From assembly GCA_026000155.1 (NCBI GenBank), contig BNYG01000053.1, positions 1 to 10,668 of the forward strand: a stretch of DNA of 10,668 bases. The letters run 5' to 3'. Under the pieces are notes generated by a model. That model worked only from the letters and a program-made list of their open reading frames with translations. It did not search any database and had not been told where the DNA came from. Positions 1-8,123 of this stretch are shown one piece after another (the stretch's first letter is position 1; every line of letters begins with the position of its first letter). The position numbers were made by a program, and so were the translations under genes. The DNA comes from Bacteroidia bacterium (lineage in GTDB: Bacteria; Bacteroidota; Bacteroidia; Bacteroidales; Azobacteroidaceae).

Positions 1-431
1 CCATCGAAATAAATTGGCTGTGCTATGGATCTGACGGACAGAAAACACGGACAGACGGATTGGTGATGGACAGGTTTCGCGCACATGCCTTACCCGGTTT
101 TTGGCAAAATCGTCATATAAAAAGCATTGTAAATCCACGCAAAACAGTCTCTTTTATCGGTGCACACGAGGTGGTGTGTCTGTCCGGAGACATCGTGGAT
201 ACCAACAAGGAAATTGTGCGTGTTTTTTGGGGAGAACGCACTCCCCTTCTCGACACAATCAGAATCAATCATTACGCTGTAAAATCGTATGAAGAATTTT
301 TGGAAAAACGCAATCGGGGGCGCGCCCACTCGCGAAAACAGCGTAACCTGGATTATTTTACCCGGTTTGACCGAAATGAAATTGAAAATGATAAAACGAT
401 GGACAAGTATATTGCAAAATTAAAAAAATGA
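1..431 (+). CDS. Glycosyltransferase, family 92/DUF23-like, C-terminal part (5' end outside window)
   Basis: The reading frame is open from base 3, so the first ATG at 60 is internal. The residues before it (EINWLCYGSDG, then GLVMDRF) read as family sequence. The visible part matches the C-terminal half of GT92/DUF23-type glycosyltransferases: HIKSIVNP, a segment with INHYAVKSYEEFLEKRNRGR, and a tail with FDRNEIEND. These enzymes move a sugar onto a surface glycan at the cytoplasmic face of the membrane. The catalytic N-terminal half with its DxD motif lies upstream of the window and cannot be checked. The stop codon overlaps the next start (ATGA at 428-431), which implies translational coupling with the following glycosyltransferase. 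Family assignment is from recall of conserved segments; substrate unknown. Confidence 0.8.
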   Translation, partial: IEINWLCYGSDGQKTRTDGLVMDRFRAHALPGFWQNRHIKSIVNPRKTVSFIGAHEVVCLSGDIVDTNKEIVRVFWGERTPLLDTIRINHYAVKSYEEFLEKRNRGRAHSRKQRNLDYFTRFDRNEIENDKTMDKYIAKLKK

Positions 432-1207
432 ATAGAAAAATAATTGTATCGCTGACATCTATTCCCGAACGTATCGAGCGGGCTACACCGCTCGTCATCA
501 AGTCTATTCTGTCACAATCTGTTCAGCCGGATAAAATAGTCCTGTATCTTGCCATTGAGCAATTTCCTGATAAGATTTTGCCGAAAGCGCTGACGGATTT
601 GGTCGGCGAAAAATTTCAGATAAAATTCTGTAACGATATTCGTTCCTATAAAAAAATTATCCCTGCGTTGCATGATTTTCCCGATGCCATAATCATTACG
701 GTTGATGACGATATCGTGTATCCAAAGCATTTGCTCAAAAAAATGCTCCATACGCATAAAAAATATCCAAACGCCATTATTGGGCGCAGAGTGAAAAAAA
801 TAAAACTGGATGCCAAGAGTGAAATTATGCCCTATAAGTCATGGAAAGTTTACAGAGGCTTGCGGTATCTTTTATGGGGAACCAAACCGAGTTACACAAA
901 CTTTAATACCGGCTGCGGAGGTGTGCTTTACCCGCCCCATTCACTGCATCCGGATGTTGTGAAATCCGAAGTCTTTATGGAAATAGCGCCGACGGCAGAC
1001 GATGTATGGTTGTGGGGAATGGCCGTATTGAATAAAACAAAAATCGCTCCGGTGCCGTTCGGGTATCTACATGGACGAGGTATTCGCGGTTCAAAGGAAA
1101 AAACCTTGTTATCCATCAACAAGGTCAACAACCGGAATGTCTTGTTTATGCAGGATATGATAAAAAAATATCCTGCAATTAGAATTTCACTTACAGATAT
1201 TGATTGA
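428..1207 (+). CDS. GT-A fold glycosyltransferase (family 2-like)
   Basis: This 259-residue protein has a GT-A type nucleotide-sugar transferase layout. The N-terminal strand (IIVSLTSIPERI) is followed by SQSVQPDKIVLYLA, then SYKKIIPALHDFPD near residues 73-86. An acidic TVDDDIVYP motif lies near 91-99, where D93-D95 are the likely metal and nucleotide-sugar ligands. A second acidic patch, TADDVWLWG (189-197), is the likely acceptor or catalytic side. There is no membrane segment, so it should act in the cytoplasm or on the inner membrane face. The start is fixed by the 4-bp ATGA overlap with the preceding gene, so the two were probably transcribed together for capsule, O-antigen or exopolysaccharide assembly. 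Its last 17 bp overlap the end of the convergent GT2 gene. The sugar and acceptor are unknown. Confidence 0.85.
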   Translation: MNRKIIVSLTSIPERIERATPLVIKSILSQSVQPDKIVLYLAIEQFPDKILPKALTDLVGEKFQIKFCNDIRSYKKIIPALHDFPDAIIITVDDDIVYPKHLLKKMLHTHKKYPNAIIGRRVKKIKLDAKSEIMPYKSWKVYRGLRYLLWGTKPSYTNFNTGCGGVLYPPHSLHPDVVKSEVFMEIAPTADDVWLWGMAVLNKTKIAPVPFGYLHGRGIRGSKEKTLLSINKVNNRNVLFMQDMIKKYPAIRISLTDID

Positions 1208-1991
1208 TTCCCAATGAACAGTAGGCCAAATGCCCGCTAACCGTTTGCTCAAGCAACCGGTCATTAACATCAAGCGTTGGGCGACTGTTTTCTTTATGAT
1301 GCAAATGGTAGGCGACTCCGCCTAATCGCAAGTTATTCCTTTTAATTCCACTATTGAGCATCCGGGCGGCAAATTCGTTATCCTCGCGTCCCCATCCGAC
1401 AAAAGCTTCATTAAATCCATTAATAGCAATAACATCTTTCCGCCAAAACGCCATATTACATCCGCGCACCAAAGCGTGTGTTTGTTTAGAAAACAAGGCG
1501 GAATACAAAATCGAAAGCGGACGGCAACGACAAGCATTGAACCGCTTTTTTACTCCTTTTGACAAGCAATGGAGGACAGGCAACCGTTGAAGAGAAAATA
1601 TTTGCCGCGTCAGCTGCTCTGATACTTTTGCTCGCGGTCCTTGTACAAATTTTCCTGTCTTCGCTGTACGAATATGATCGCGGATAAAATTCTTGTGCAA
1701 CACCATATCCCCATCTACCATAATAATGTAGTCGGCAGTACTCATCGCAATCGCTTTGTTGCGGCTGGCCGAAAGTCGAAAGCCCGCATCCTCCTGCCAG
1801 CAATGCCGGACAGGAATGGGGAACAAAGGCACAAATTCTTTTACCAGGTCTTGTGTTTCAGAAGTAGAACCATCGTCAGCAATAATTATCTCCGCCGGCA
1901 TTACGGATTGCAACAAAAGACTTTGTAAAACAATCCGCAGTGCATCCGGACTGTTGTAGGTGGTAATAATAATTGAAGTTTTCTTCTTCAT
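1191..1991 (-). CDS. Family 2 glycosyltransferase with galactosyltransferase-type C-terminal domain
   Basis: A 266-residue GT2 enzyme. The N-terminal half has the hallmark TSIIITTYNSPDALRIVLQSL, the IIIADDGSTS motif (about 36-44), and MVDGDMVLH with D93-G94-D95 as the DxD metal-binding motif. The C-terminal half carries GCNMAFWRKDVIAINGFNE and GWGREDNEF (199-207), the Glyco_transf_7C signature of galactosyl- and N-acetylgalactosaminyl-transferases and chondroitin-synthase-like enzymes. It is soluble and probably cytoplasmic. It is the last gene of the gltX > acyltransferase > Stealth > GT2 operon. Its ATG overlaps the Stealth stop codon (ATGA, 1988-1991), so it is probably translationally coupled. 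Its 3' end overlaps the convergent plus-strand glycosyltransferase by 17 bp. Family assignment is firm; the donor sugar is not. Confidence 0.9.
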   Translation of the reverse strand: MKKKTSIIITTYNSPDALRIVLQSLLLQSVMPAEIIIADDGSTSETQDLVKEFVPLFPIPVRHCWQEDAGFRLSASRNKAIAMSTADYIIMVDGDMVLHKNFIRDHIRTAKTGKFVQGPRAKVSEQLTRQIFSLQRLPVLHCLSKGVKKRFNACRCRPLSILYSALFSKQTHALVRGCNMAFWRKDVIAINGFNEAFVGWGREDNEFAARMLNSGIKRNNLRLGGVAYHLHHKENSRPTLDVNDRLLEQTVSGHLAYCSLGINQYL

Positions 1992-2980
1992 AGCTCAAAA
2001 CTCGATTTATGGGGTAAAATACTATTAAAAGCCACATCCAGTTCAGACATCACCTGGTCATAATTCCTTATTAATGAATTGTCATTCAAACAAATAAGTG
2101 AGTAGGATTGTTTGCGGATGGCTTTTTCGGCTTGTTTGCTTTTCAGCATGAGCGGAAACATTTTTGTATTGTCGTAGGTGTTGTATGGATTGAAATTGGA
2201 TTGGCATATCTGCCAGGTTCTAAAAAGTTCGGGAGTATAGTCCAATTCGCAGCGAAACTTGTGTACCGACATTTCCGTCAGTTCTTTTTCCGCCACCTTC
2301 CAAACCTCTTCAAACGTGCTTTTGAGATAAGGTTGCGCATTGTGCGGGGTACGCAAAGTAACAAATTTGGGATAAAATTTCAACAAGGATGTTAATCGAG
2401 CCTTGCTGCCGTAAACCGGATTAAACCATTTGTCGTGGTCTCTGGACAGAACTTCTTTTTTGTCAAAATTTTCGTTGATGATCCGGATATTGTTTTTCAG
2501 CTTTTTGGCCCATACCGATAAACCCGAATTGTAGCGAAAAGCCGCTATGTCGTTGGGCAATCCATTCGTGAAAAACCGTTCCGGGGAGAGGGTATTGATA
2601 ATGAAAAAGTCATCGTTGAAATAGACAAAATGTTCGGACAAACCGTTGATTTTGTGCATATAGATTTCAAGCACACAGGAATTAAAATTGGGCAGGAATT
2701 GGTTGGGAATATAATCTTCGTGATTGACGAGGTGCAATTTGGGGTGGTTAATATTCAACCAATCAGGATGTTGTCCGCAGGTGACAAAGTGAATTTTGCG
2801 TACCCAGGGAGCAAAGTTTTCCACGCCCCGGAACCAGTATTTCAAAAAGCCATAGTCCCTGAAACGCGCTTCGGAATTTCCATTTTTACTGTTGTCTATC
2901 TTCCCCGAACAGGCAGCATATTTCTCCTGCCATTTCGGGTCGTCCATGTCCACCCACGTTATTACAAAGTCTATATCCAT
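1988..2980 (-). CDS. Stealth family protein (capsular polysaccharide phosphotransferase)
   Basis: Stealth proteins transfer hexose-1-phosphate units to make phosphodiester-linked surface glycans and are related to the GlcNAc-1-phosphotransferase of animals. All four conserved regions are visible. CR1 is DIDFVITWVDMDDPKW at the N-terminus. CR2 runs from about residue 38 to 140, with RFRDYGFLKYWFRGVE, APWVRKIHFVTCGQ, HPDWLN and GLSEHFVYFNDDFFI. CR3 is a His-containing block after SRDHDKWFNPVYGSKA. CR4 is the tail ILPHKSSFE. I place the start at the ATG at 2978-2980 (330 residues), because CR1 normally begins at the N-terminus. An ATG at 3025 would add 15 residues and overlap the upstream gene by 38 bp. 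From 2980 the gap to the acyltransferase stop is 7 bp. It overlaps the next GT2 gene by 4 bp. The glycan it modifies is unknown. Confidence 0.92.
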   Translation of the reverse strand: MDIDFVITWVDMDDPKWQEKYAACSGKIDNSKNGNSEARFRDYGFLKYWFRGVENFAPWVRKIHFVTCGQHPDWLNINHPKLHLVNHEDYIPNQFLPNFNSCVLEIYMHKINGLSEHFVYFNDDFFIINTLSPERFFTNGLPNDIAAFRYNSGLSVWAKKLKNNIRIINENFDKKEVLSRDHDKWFNPVYGSKARLTSLLKFYPKFVTLRTPHNAQPYLKSTFEEVWKVAEKELTEMSVHKFRCELDYTPELFRTWQICQSNFNPYNTYDNTKMFPLMLKSKQAEKAIRKQSYSLICLNDNSLIRNYDQVMSELDVAFNSILPHKSSFEL

Positions 2981-2987
2981 AATCGTT

Positions 2988-3890
2988 TTATTGATGATAA
3001 AAATCCTGTTTGATAATAGAAGCATGTTTAAATCGATTGTGAGTCCACAAGTACAATTCCGGCTGCCGACGTATCATTTTCTCCAACAGGCGATAATAAA
3101 TATCCGTCAATTCAAAATCGGGTAAATTTTGCGGGTCTTCGTGCATTTTTACAAATTCCGCTTCGTAATATCCTCTTTTAATGCGTTTAACATCCAAAAA
3201 ATACGCTTCAAACCGGTATTTTTTAGTAATTTTTTCTGTGCCTGTCAATGCCGGCGCCTGATGGTTGAGAAAACGGACATAATGTTGTTGATTGCTTCTT
3301 CTGGGCGACTGGTCGGCAATATATCCGGTAATTGTTACTTGTTGATTCCGCACGTGTGCGTTTATCCAACGAGGTGTTTCCTTCATTTCAATATTCGTGG
3401 CGCCAAAACGTCCACGGCTTTGAAGCAATAATTTATCCACCGTTCGATCATGTAACCGGTGATATATTTGACCGCTTACCGCATGCTTATCCAACCACAA
3501 AGCCATCGAAGATACCCATTCCCAAATGCCGTAATGACCTAAATAAAGCGAAATAGATTTTTCCTGTTGTAAAATAGCGTTTATATCGTCTATATTGGTA
3601 AATTTCATTCGTTTCCCTATTTCTTCTTTGGAAATAGTAACGAATTTACACGTTTCAAAAAAGATATCAATAAAAAAATGATAAAATCGTTTTTCTATTT
3701 TCACTATCTCTTTTTCGCTTTTTTCAGGGAAGGACGCTACCAGATTTTTACGCGTAATCTTCCGGCGGTATCTCCCTGTGTAATAGAGAGGATAAAATAA
3801 TCCGTCCGACAAAACATACATGATGGGCAGCGGAATGATTGACAATAGTACCCAGCCGGCTTTAAGCAACAGGAATTTGATTGATTGCAC
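2988..3890 (-). CDS. LpxL/HtrB-family lysophospholipid acyltransferase (lipid A late acyltransferase)
   Basis: A 300-residue inner-membrane acyltransferase that should add a secondary acyl chain to a lipid A precursor. There is one hydrophobic N-terminal segment (about residues 6-35). The catalytic HX4E motif appears in GHYGIWEW, with H119 and E124. [17 protein letters not shown] (about 42-58) and the C-terminal YLWTHNRFK are typical of the family. The start is a GTG at 3888-3890, because a TAG lies two codons upstream in the same frame and no ATG comes before residue 24. Starting at GTG gives the N-terminus expected from Bacteroidales homologues as I recall them. This creates a 29-bp overlap with the end of gltX. 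Seven base pairs separate its stop from the Stealth start. It could act on another lysolipid, but lipid A is most likely. Confidence 0.9.
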   Translation of the reverse strand: MQSIKFLLLKAGWVLLSIIPLPIMYVLSDGLFYPLYYTGRYRRKITRKNLVASFPEKSEKEIVKIEKRFYHFFIDIFFETCKFVTISKEEIGKRMKFTNIDDINAILQQEKSISLYLGHYGIWEWVSSMALWLDKHAVSGQIYHRLHDRTVDKLLLQSRGRFGATNIEMKETPRWINAHVRNQQVTITGYIADQSPRRSNQQHYVRFLNHQAPALTGTEKITKKYRFEAYFLDVKRIKRGYYEAEFVKMHEDPQNLPDFELTDIYYRLLEKMIRRQPELYLWTHNRFKHASIIKQDFYHQ

Positions 3891-5430
3891 TTTCTATTCT
3901 TTTAATGACTTCTTTTTTACCCAAAATTTCCGTGATATCGAAAATATGCGGCCCTTTGGATTCGCCAACCAAAGCCAAACGGAAAGCATTCATAACGTTT
4001 CCCATGGAATAGCCTTTCGATTCAATCCAGGGAATAACAATGTCTTCCGTGGGTTTTGCCGTAAAATCTTCGACCGATTCCAATACGGCGGAAAGTTCGG
4101 TGAGTTGGGCGGCTGAATCTTCTTTCCAACGCTTTTTGACGGTTTTTTCGTCGTATGTTTCCGGTGCAACGAAAAAGAAAGACGATTGTTCCCATAAATC
4201 TTTAACGTACGTTACACGATCTTTCACCAAACCGACAATTTTGATAATTGTATCCATCAAAACTTTGTCATTGCGGGCTTGACCCGCAATCTCCTGCATA
4301 ACCGTATGTTCATGGGATTGCGGGTCAAGCCCGCAATGACAGGAATCAAGCCATAATCCGGCAATTTCCTCGTTGGATTTCAATTGAATATATTGGTGAT
4401 TGAACCATTCTCCTTTTTTGTAATCGAATTTGGCGCCGCTTTTACTGCATTTTTCCAATGAAAATAAAGCAATCATATCCTCTAAAGACAAAATTTCGCG
4501 GTCGTCGCCGGGATTCCAACCCAACAGGGCTAAGAAATTGATAATGGCATCCGGCAAATAGCCTTTTTCGCGGTATCCCGATGAAATTTCGCCTGTTTTA
4601 GGATCTTGCCATTGCAACGGAAAAACAGGAAATCCCAAACGGTCGCCGTCCCGTTTGCTTAGTTTGCCGTTCCCTTCCGGTTTCAACAATAATGGTAGAT
4701 GAGCGAATTGAGGCATGGTATCCGTCCATCCGAAATAGTTATACAAAGTCACATGCAAGGGAGCGGAGGGCAACCATTCTTCTCCTCGGATTACATGCGT
4801 AATTTCCATCAAATGGTCGTCCACAATATTCGCCAAATGGTAGGTAGGCAATTGGTCGGACGATTTATACAGTACTTTATCGTCTAAGATAGAAGAATTG
4901 ACCGTTACGGCGCCCCGGATGACATCGTTGACAACAATGCTTTGATCGGGTTCGATTTTAATCCGCACCACATATTGTTTGCCGGCATCTATCCAATCTG
5001 CCGTTTCTTTTTCAGACAAGGTCAATGAATTTTTCATCAAGATGCGCGTGGAGGCATCGTATTGGAAATTAGGAATTTCGTTCCGTTTGGCTTCCAATTC
5101 TTCGGGCGTGTCAAACGCAATGTAAGCCAAGCCTTTTTCCAAAAGCCTGTCCACATATTCTTTATAAATGGATTTCCGTTCCGATTGACGGTAAGGACCG
5201 TATTTGCCGCCAATGTGGGGACCTTCATCAAAAGTAATTCCCAACCAGTTGAAAGCCTCAATAATGTATTCTTCAGCACCTGGAACAAAACGTTGGGAAT
5301 CCGTATCTTCAATCCGTAAAATCAGATCGCCCCCCTGTTTTTTAGCGAACAAATAATTGTATAAAGCAGTCCTGACCCCTCCAATATGAAGCGGCCCCGT
5401 AGGACTCGGCGCAAAACGTACTCGTACCAT
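3862..5430 (-). CDS. gltX: Glutamyl-tRNA synthetase (carrying a palindromic in-frame insertion)
   Basis: Class I aminoacyl-tRNA synthetase that charges tRNA-Glu in the cytoplasm. The N-terminal [14 protein letters not shown] contains the HIGH-type motif (HIGG, 15-18). LRIEDTD (38-44) and the KMSKS-type motif KLSKRDGD (256-263) complete the active site. The C-terminal anticodon-binding half includes [15 protein letters not shown] and [15 protein letters not shown] family segments. At 522 residues it is longer than the roughly 500-510 I expect for this phylum. The excess is explained by residues about 364-388 (CHCGLDPQ ... IAGQARND), which are the translation of a 74-bp palindrome at 4267-4340 and have no counterpart in homologues I can recall. 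The frame stays open through the insertion, so the enzyme is probably active. Its 3' end overlaps the acyltransferase gene by 29 bp, making it the first gene of the cell-surface operon. Confidence 0.97.
   Translation of the reverse strand: MVRVRFAPSPTGPLHIGGVRTALYNYLFAKKQGGDLILRIEDTDSQRFVPGAEEYIIEAFNWLGITFDEGPHIGGKYGPYRQSERKSIYKEYVDRLLEKGLAYIAFDTPEELEAKRNEIPNFQYDASTRILMKNSLTLSEKETADWIDAGKQYVVRIKIEPDQSIVVNDVIRGAVTVNSSILDDKVLYKSSDQLPTYHLANIVDDHLMEITHVIRGEEWLPSAPLHVTLYNYFGWTDTMPQFAHLPLLLKPEGNGKLSKRDGDRLGFPVFPLQWQDPKTGEISSGYREKGYLPDAIINFLALLGWNPGDDREILSLEDMIALFSLEKCSKSGAKFDYKKGEWFNHQYIQLKSNEEIAGLWLDSCHCGLDPQSHEHTVMQEIAGQARNDKVLMDTIIKIVGLVKDRVTYVKDLWEQSSFFFVAPETYDEKTVKKRWKEDSAAQLTELSAVLESVEDFTAKPTEDIVIPWIESKGYSMGNVMNAFRLALVGESKGPHIFDITEILGKKEVIKRIESAINQIPVA
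4267..4340. repeat. Palindromic repeat element inserted in frame inside gltX
   Basis: Two perfect 24-bp inverted arms (4267-4290 and 4317-4340) flank a 26-bp loop (4291-4316). Each arm is itself a small hairpin: ATTGCGGG, a 5-nt loop, then CCCGCAAT. On the gltX strand the arms translate as CHCGLDPQ and IAGQARND. Peptides of this kind recur where such dispersed palindromes enter genes, by analogy with the RPE elements of Rickettsia. The GC-rich arms contrast with the surrounding AT-rich gene. There is no coding capacity for a transposase, so it would have to be moved by another system. Confidence 0.85.
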
Positions 5431-5443
5431 ATAAATTTTTTTG

Positions 5444-5451
5444 CAAAAGTA
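5444..5451 (-). promoter_or_regulatory. Candidate -7 element upstream of gltX
   Basis: On the minus strand this reads TACTTTTG, an exact match to the Bacteroidetes -7 consensus TAnnTTTG, 13 bp before the gltX ATG. No TTTG -33 element is present at the usual spacing, and the implied leader would be very short. The rest of 5431-5548 is AT-rich, with no gene and no convincing terminator hairpin after the ABC transporter gene, so read-through from that gene is also possible. Confidence 0.4.
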
Positions 5452-5548
5452 CGCATATTTATACGATTGCCCTCTATATTTTGTGCATATTTTTATTTGA
5501 GTTACTTAAAAGTAGAAGTAAATTTAAATTTCATTAGCTATTTATTTA

Positions 5549-7690
5549 TTAAAAATGGGGTAATTGTTTTTTCCACATTTGGAAATAGCGTTCTTTAGCG
5601 GTGTATAGTTCCTGGTGCGAACCTTGCTCCACTACTTTTCCGTTTTCAAGTACCACAATTTTGTCCGCATTGACCACTGTGCTTAGGCGATGTGCAATGA
5701 TGATAATCGTTTTTCCTTGCTTTTTAAGCTGTTTAATAGTTTGCTGCACAAATTGTTCCGATTCGGAATCGAGTGAAGAAGTCGCTTCATCCAGTATCAG
5801 AATCTCCGGATTCTTGTATAAGGCGCGAGCAATCGCCAAACGTTGTTTTTGCCCGCCCGAAAGCGAGGCGCCATTTTCGCCGAGATAAGTGTTGAAGCCT
5901 GCCGGTAATTTTTCGATCAAGGGCATCATTCCCAATAGAGTACAAATACCTACAATTCGTTGCAAATCAGGTTCAAACTCGCCAAGTGCAATATTTTCAA
6001 TCACATTACCTGCAAAAAGATTGAGTTGTTGCGGTACGGCGCTAACCATTTTCCGAAGGCTTTGATTCTCAATATATTCAATATTCAGGTCGCCGATGCT
6101 GATTTTCCCGGATTTTACGGGATAAAGTTTTTGCAACAAAGCGGCAAGTGTGGTTTTTCCTGAGCCGCTTTCTCCGATGACAGCCGTCAGTTCGCCTTTT
6201 TTCAGACATAAATCAAAATTCTCGAAAACATCGATCCGTGTTCCGTAGCTGAACGATACATTTTCAAAACGAATATCTCCTATCAACTCTTTTTGCAGTT
6301 CAATGCTGTTTTCATCGTTTTCGCGTTCCAAATCCATGATTTCAAACAAACGGTCGGCTGCAATCAGCGCGTTTTGAACGGTTTTATTCATTCCTATCAA
6401 ACTCGAAACCGGACCGGTCAAGTAACCGATAAGTGCATAAAAACTCAGTAATTCGCCCGGGGTGATTGTGCTGTCGATTACCAAGTAAGAGCCTATCCAC
6501 AAAATAATTATCGTGAAAATACGGCTGACAAATTCCGATGAATTAGTCGAAAAAAACGAGTTGATAGACGATCTATACACCGAATCCAACAAACGAATAA
6601 ACCTGTTTTCCGTTTTGATATTGGCAAAGTCTTCAATACCAAACTGTTTGATGGTTTTTACCGAATTGAGCGACTCTACCAATTGGCTTTCGAGTTCAGC
6701 ATTGTCTTCCATCAATTTCCGTTCACGTTTTTTATTCAATTTATTGGTAATAAAATAAATAAGAATATACAGCGGAATCGAAATCAACAGAATAAGTGCC
6801 AATTTCCAACTGTAAACAAACATCAAGGCAAACGAAAATACGACGATAAAGACATTGACTACCAATGAAATAACCACATCGTTGATAAAAACACGGATTT
6901 TGACCGCATCATTGATACGTGAAATAATTTCGCCCACGCGCATGGTATCGAAAAAGCGTTGCGGAAGTTTGAGCAGATGCTTGTAATAGCCTAATATCAG
7001 CCGGGCGTCAATTTTTTGCCCGGTGTTGAGCATAAAAACGCTTTTACTCACACCGACAAACAGTTGTATCAACAGAATGACAATCATGGCAATGCTTAGC
7101 AAATTCAGCAAATTTGTATTGCCATTCACAAAAACATTATCGGTTATTTTTTGTATGTAAATAGAGGTCGATAAGCCCAATACGGTATAAATAACCGCAC
7201 CGAAAAGCGACTGTGCAACGACACTTTTATGCGGTTGCATCAAAAACCAAAACCGTTTATAAATAGAAACTTTCGTATTTTCCGTCTTAAATGCTTCACC
7301 CGGCACCAACAATATCAGTACGCCCGACCAAGTTTTCATAAATTCCTCAATTGTTTCCTTGTGCATCTCTCCATCGCCCGGATCCATATAGGTAACCATT
7401 TCCTTATGAACGAAATAAATCACAACATAATGTTGCAGATTTTTTCTGACAACGTGAGCAATGGCAGGAAGTGGAATTTGCGGCAGCGATTCCGCCACCC
7501 CTTTCACGCCTTTGGCATCAAATCCGAGCTGTTCCGCAGCTTTTACCATGCCGAGCACATTTGTTCCGCGTTTGTCCGTACCTGCAATTTGCCGGATGCG
7601 CGACACCGGTAATTTCAGCTTATAATGCTCTCCCACCGATGCCAAACAGGCTGCTCCGCAGTCTGTTATATCTCGTTGTTTTATTTTCAT
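5549..7690 (-). CDS. Peptidase-containing ABC exporter (C39 peptidase, bacteriocin/double-glycine peptide type)
   Basis: A 713-residue inner-membrane exporter that should cleave a leader peptide after a double-glycine-type site and pump the product out. Residues 1-130 are a C39 cysteine peptidase with all key residues: Q5, C11 in DCGAACL, H87 in QHYVV, D103 in YMDPGDG. Residues about 155-430 form the six-helix ABC exporter membrane domain. The nucleotide-binding domain is complete: Walker A GESGSGKTT (506-514), Q-loop VPQQ (552-555), signature LSGGQ (610-614), Walker B LILDEA (631-636) and switch H667. The normal partner, a membrane-fusion protein, is encoded upstream at 8134-9250 on the same strand but is broken and separated by an inserted element. 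The region just 5' of its ATG is occupied by that element's repeat, so its original promoter or coupling signal is gone. No double-glycine substrate peptide is seen in the window. Confidence 0.93.
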   Translation of the reverse strand: MKIKQRDITDCGAACLASVGEHYKLKLPVSRIRQIAGTDKRGTNVLGMVKAAEQLGFDAKGVKGVAESLPQIPLPAIAHVVRKNLQHYVVIYFVHKEMVTYMDPGDGEMHKETIEEFMKTWSGVLILLVPGEAFKTENTKVSIYKRFWFLMQPHKSVVAQSLFGAVIYTVLGLSTSIYIQKITDNVFVNGNTNLLNLLSIAMIVILLIQLFVGVSKSVFMLNTGQKIDARLILGYYKHLLKLPQRFFDTMRVGEIISRINDAVKIRVFINDVVISLVVNVFIVVFSFALMFVYSWKLALILLISIPLYILIYFITNKLNKKRERKLMEDNAELESQLVESLNSVKTIKQFGIEDFANIKTENRFIRLLDSVYRSSINSFFSTNSSEFVSRIFTIIILWIGSYLVIDSTITPGELLSFYALIGYLTGPVSSLIGMNKTVQNALIAADRLFEIMDLERENDENSIELQKELIGDIRFENVSFSYGTRIDVFENFDLCLKKGELTAVIGESGSGKTTLAALLQKLYPVKSGKISIGDLNIEYIENQSLRKMVSAVPQQLNLFAGNVIENIALGEFEPDLQRIVGICTLLGMMPLIEKLPAGFNTYLGENGASLSGGQKQRLAIARALYKNPEILILDEATSSLDSESEQFVQQTIKQLKKQGKTIIIIAHRLSTVVNADKIVVLENGKVVEQGSHQELYTAKERYFQMWKKQLPHF

Positions 7691-7692
7691 AT

Positions 7693-7717
7693 AATTAGGA
7701 GTTAGGAATTAGGAGTT
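7693..7717. repeat. Left inverted repeat, RTTAGGA heptamers
   Basis: Three heptamers with alternating first base (ATTAGGA, GTTAGGA, ATTAGGA) followed by GTT. It is the exact reverse complement of 8115-8139. Only two bases separate it from the ABC transporter ATG (7688-7690), so it occupies that gene's ribosome-binding region. Confidence 0.9.
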
Positions 7718-7724
7718 TTTTTCT

Positions 7725-7732
7725 TATTTTTG
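7725..7732 (+). promoter_or_regulatory. Candidate -7 element for the four-helix-bundle gene
   Basis: TATTTTTG matches the Bacteroidetes TAnnTTTG consensus and lies 31 bp before the ATG at 7764, inside the left repeat boundary of the element. No clear -33 TTTG was found at the expected distance, so the support is partial. Confidence 0.4.
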
Positions 7733-7763
7733 TAAAATTATTTATTTCAAAATCTATACGAAA

Positions 7764-8123
7764 ATGAAAAACAGTATTATTCAGGAAAAATCCAAAAAGT
7801 TTGCAATCAGAATCATTCATTGTTATAAACACTTGGTTGACAATAAAAAAGAATTTGTTATTTCAAAACAGTTATTGCGAAGTGGAACAAGCATAGGCGC
7901 ATTGGTAGCCGAAAGCAGGTTTGCACAAAGCGACAAAGATTTTATTAACAAGTTGTATATTGCATTAAAAGAGGCGAATGAAAGCCTATATTGGTTAGAA
8001 TTATTATACGAAACCAATTTTCTTACCAAAGAAGAATATGTTTCCATTTCCGAAGACAGCGATGAACTGATAAAATTATTAGTATCCATAACAAAAACTC
8101 TAAAATCAAAAATTAACTCCTAA
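7764..8123 (+). CDS. Four-helix-bundle protein (23S rRNA intervening-sequence / S23 type)
   Basis: A 119-residue all-helical protein of the four helix bundle family found in 23S rRNA intervening sequences. Typical segments are AIRIIHCYKHLVD, QLLRSGTSIGALVAESRFA (about residues 37-55), DFINKLYIALKEANESLYWLELL (about 59-81, the family hallmark) and a final helix up to LKSKINS. There is no signal peptide or membrane segment. The family is thought to bind nucleic acid, being related to Avd of diversity-generating retroelements, but its biochemical role is not settled. It is the only plus-strand gene between the two exporter genes. Its last two sense codons and TAA stop lie in the right inverted repeat (8115-8139), so gene and repeat travel as one unit. 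No rRNA, reverse transcriptase or variable repeat accompanies it. Confidence 0.93.
   Translation: MKNSIIQEKSKKFAIRIIHCYKHLVDNKKEFVISKQLLRSGTSIGALVAESRFAQSDKDFINKLYIALKEANESLYWLELLYETNFLTKEEYVSISEDSDELIKLLVSITKTLKSKINS

Noticed and set aside
60..62. ATG at 60 as the start of the first glycosyltransferase
   Set aside because: The frame is open to the window edge and the residues upstream of 60 fit the family, so the gene begins outside the window.
3129..3431. Several plus-strand reading frames of 80-127 codons across 2100-5300
   Set aside because: All lie antisense to well-recognised genes and show only mirrored codon patterns.
4267..4340. Transcription terminator hairpin within gltX
   Set aside because: No T-run follows, it lies mid-gene with the frame continuing, and the nested palindrome structure fits a dispersed repeat better.
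5431..5548. Possible terminator or small RNA between the ABC exporter gene and gltX
   Set aside because: The stretch is AT-rich with a short AAATTTAAATTT palindrome only. No stable GC stem was seen.
7764..8123. Diversity-generating retroelement accessory gene (avd)
   Set aside because: The protein fold is related, but no reverse transcriptase, template repeat or variable repeat is present in the window.
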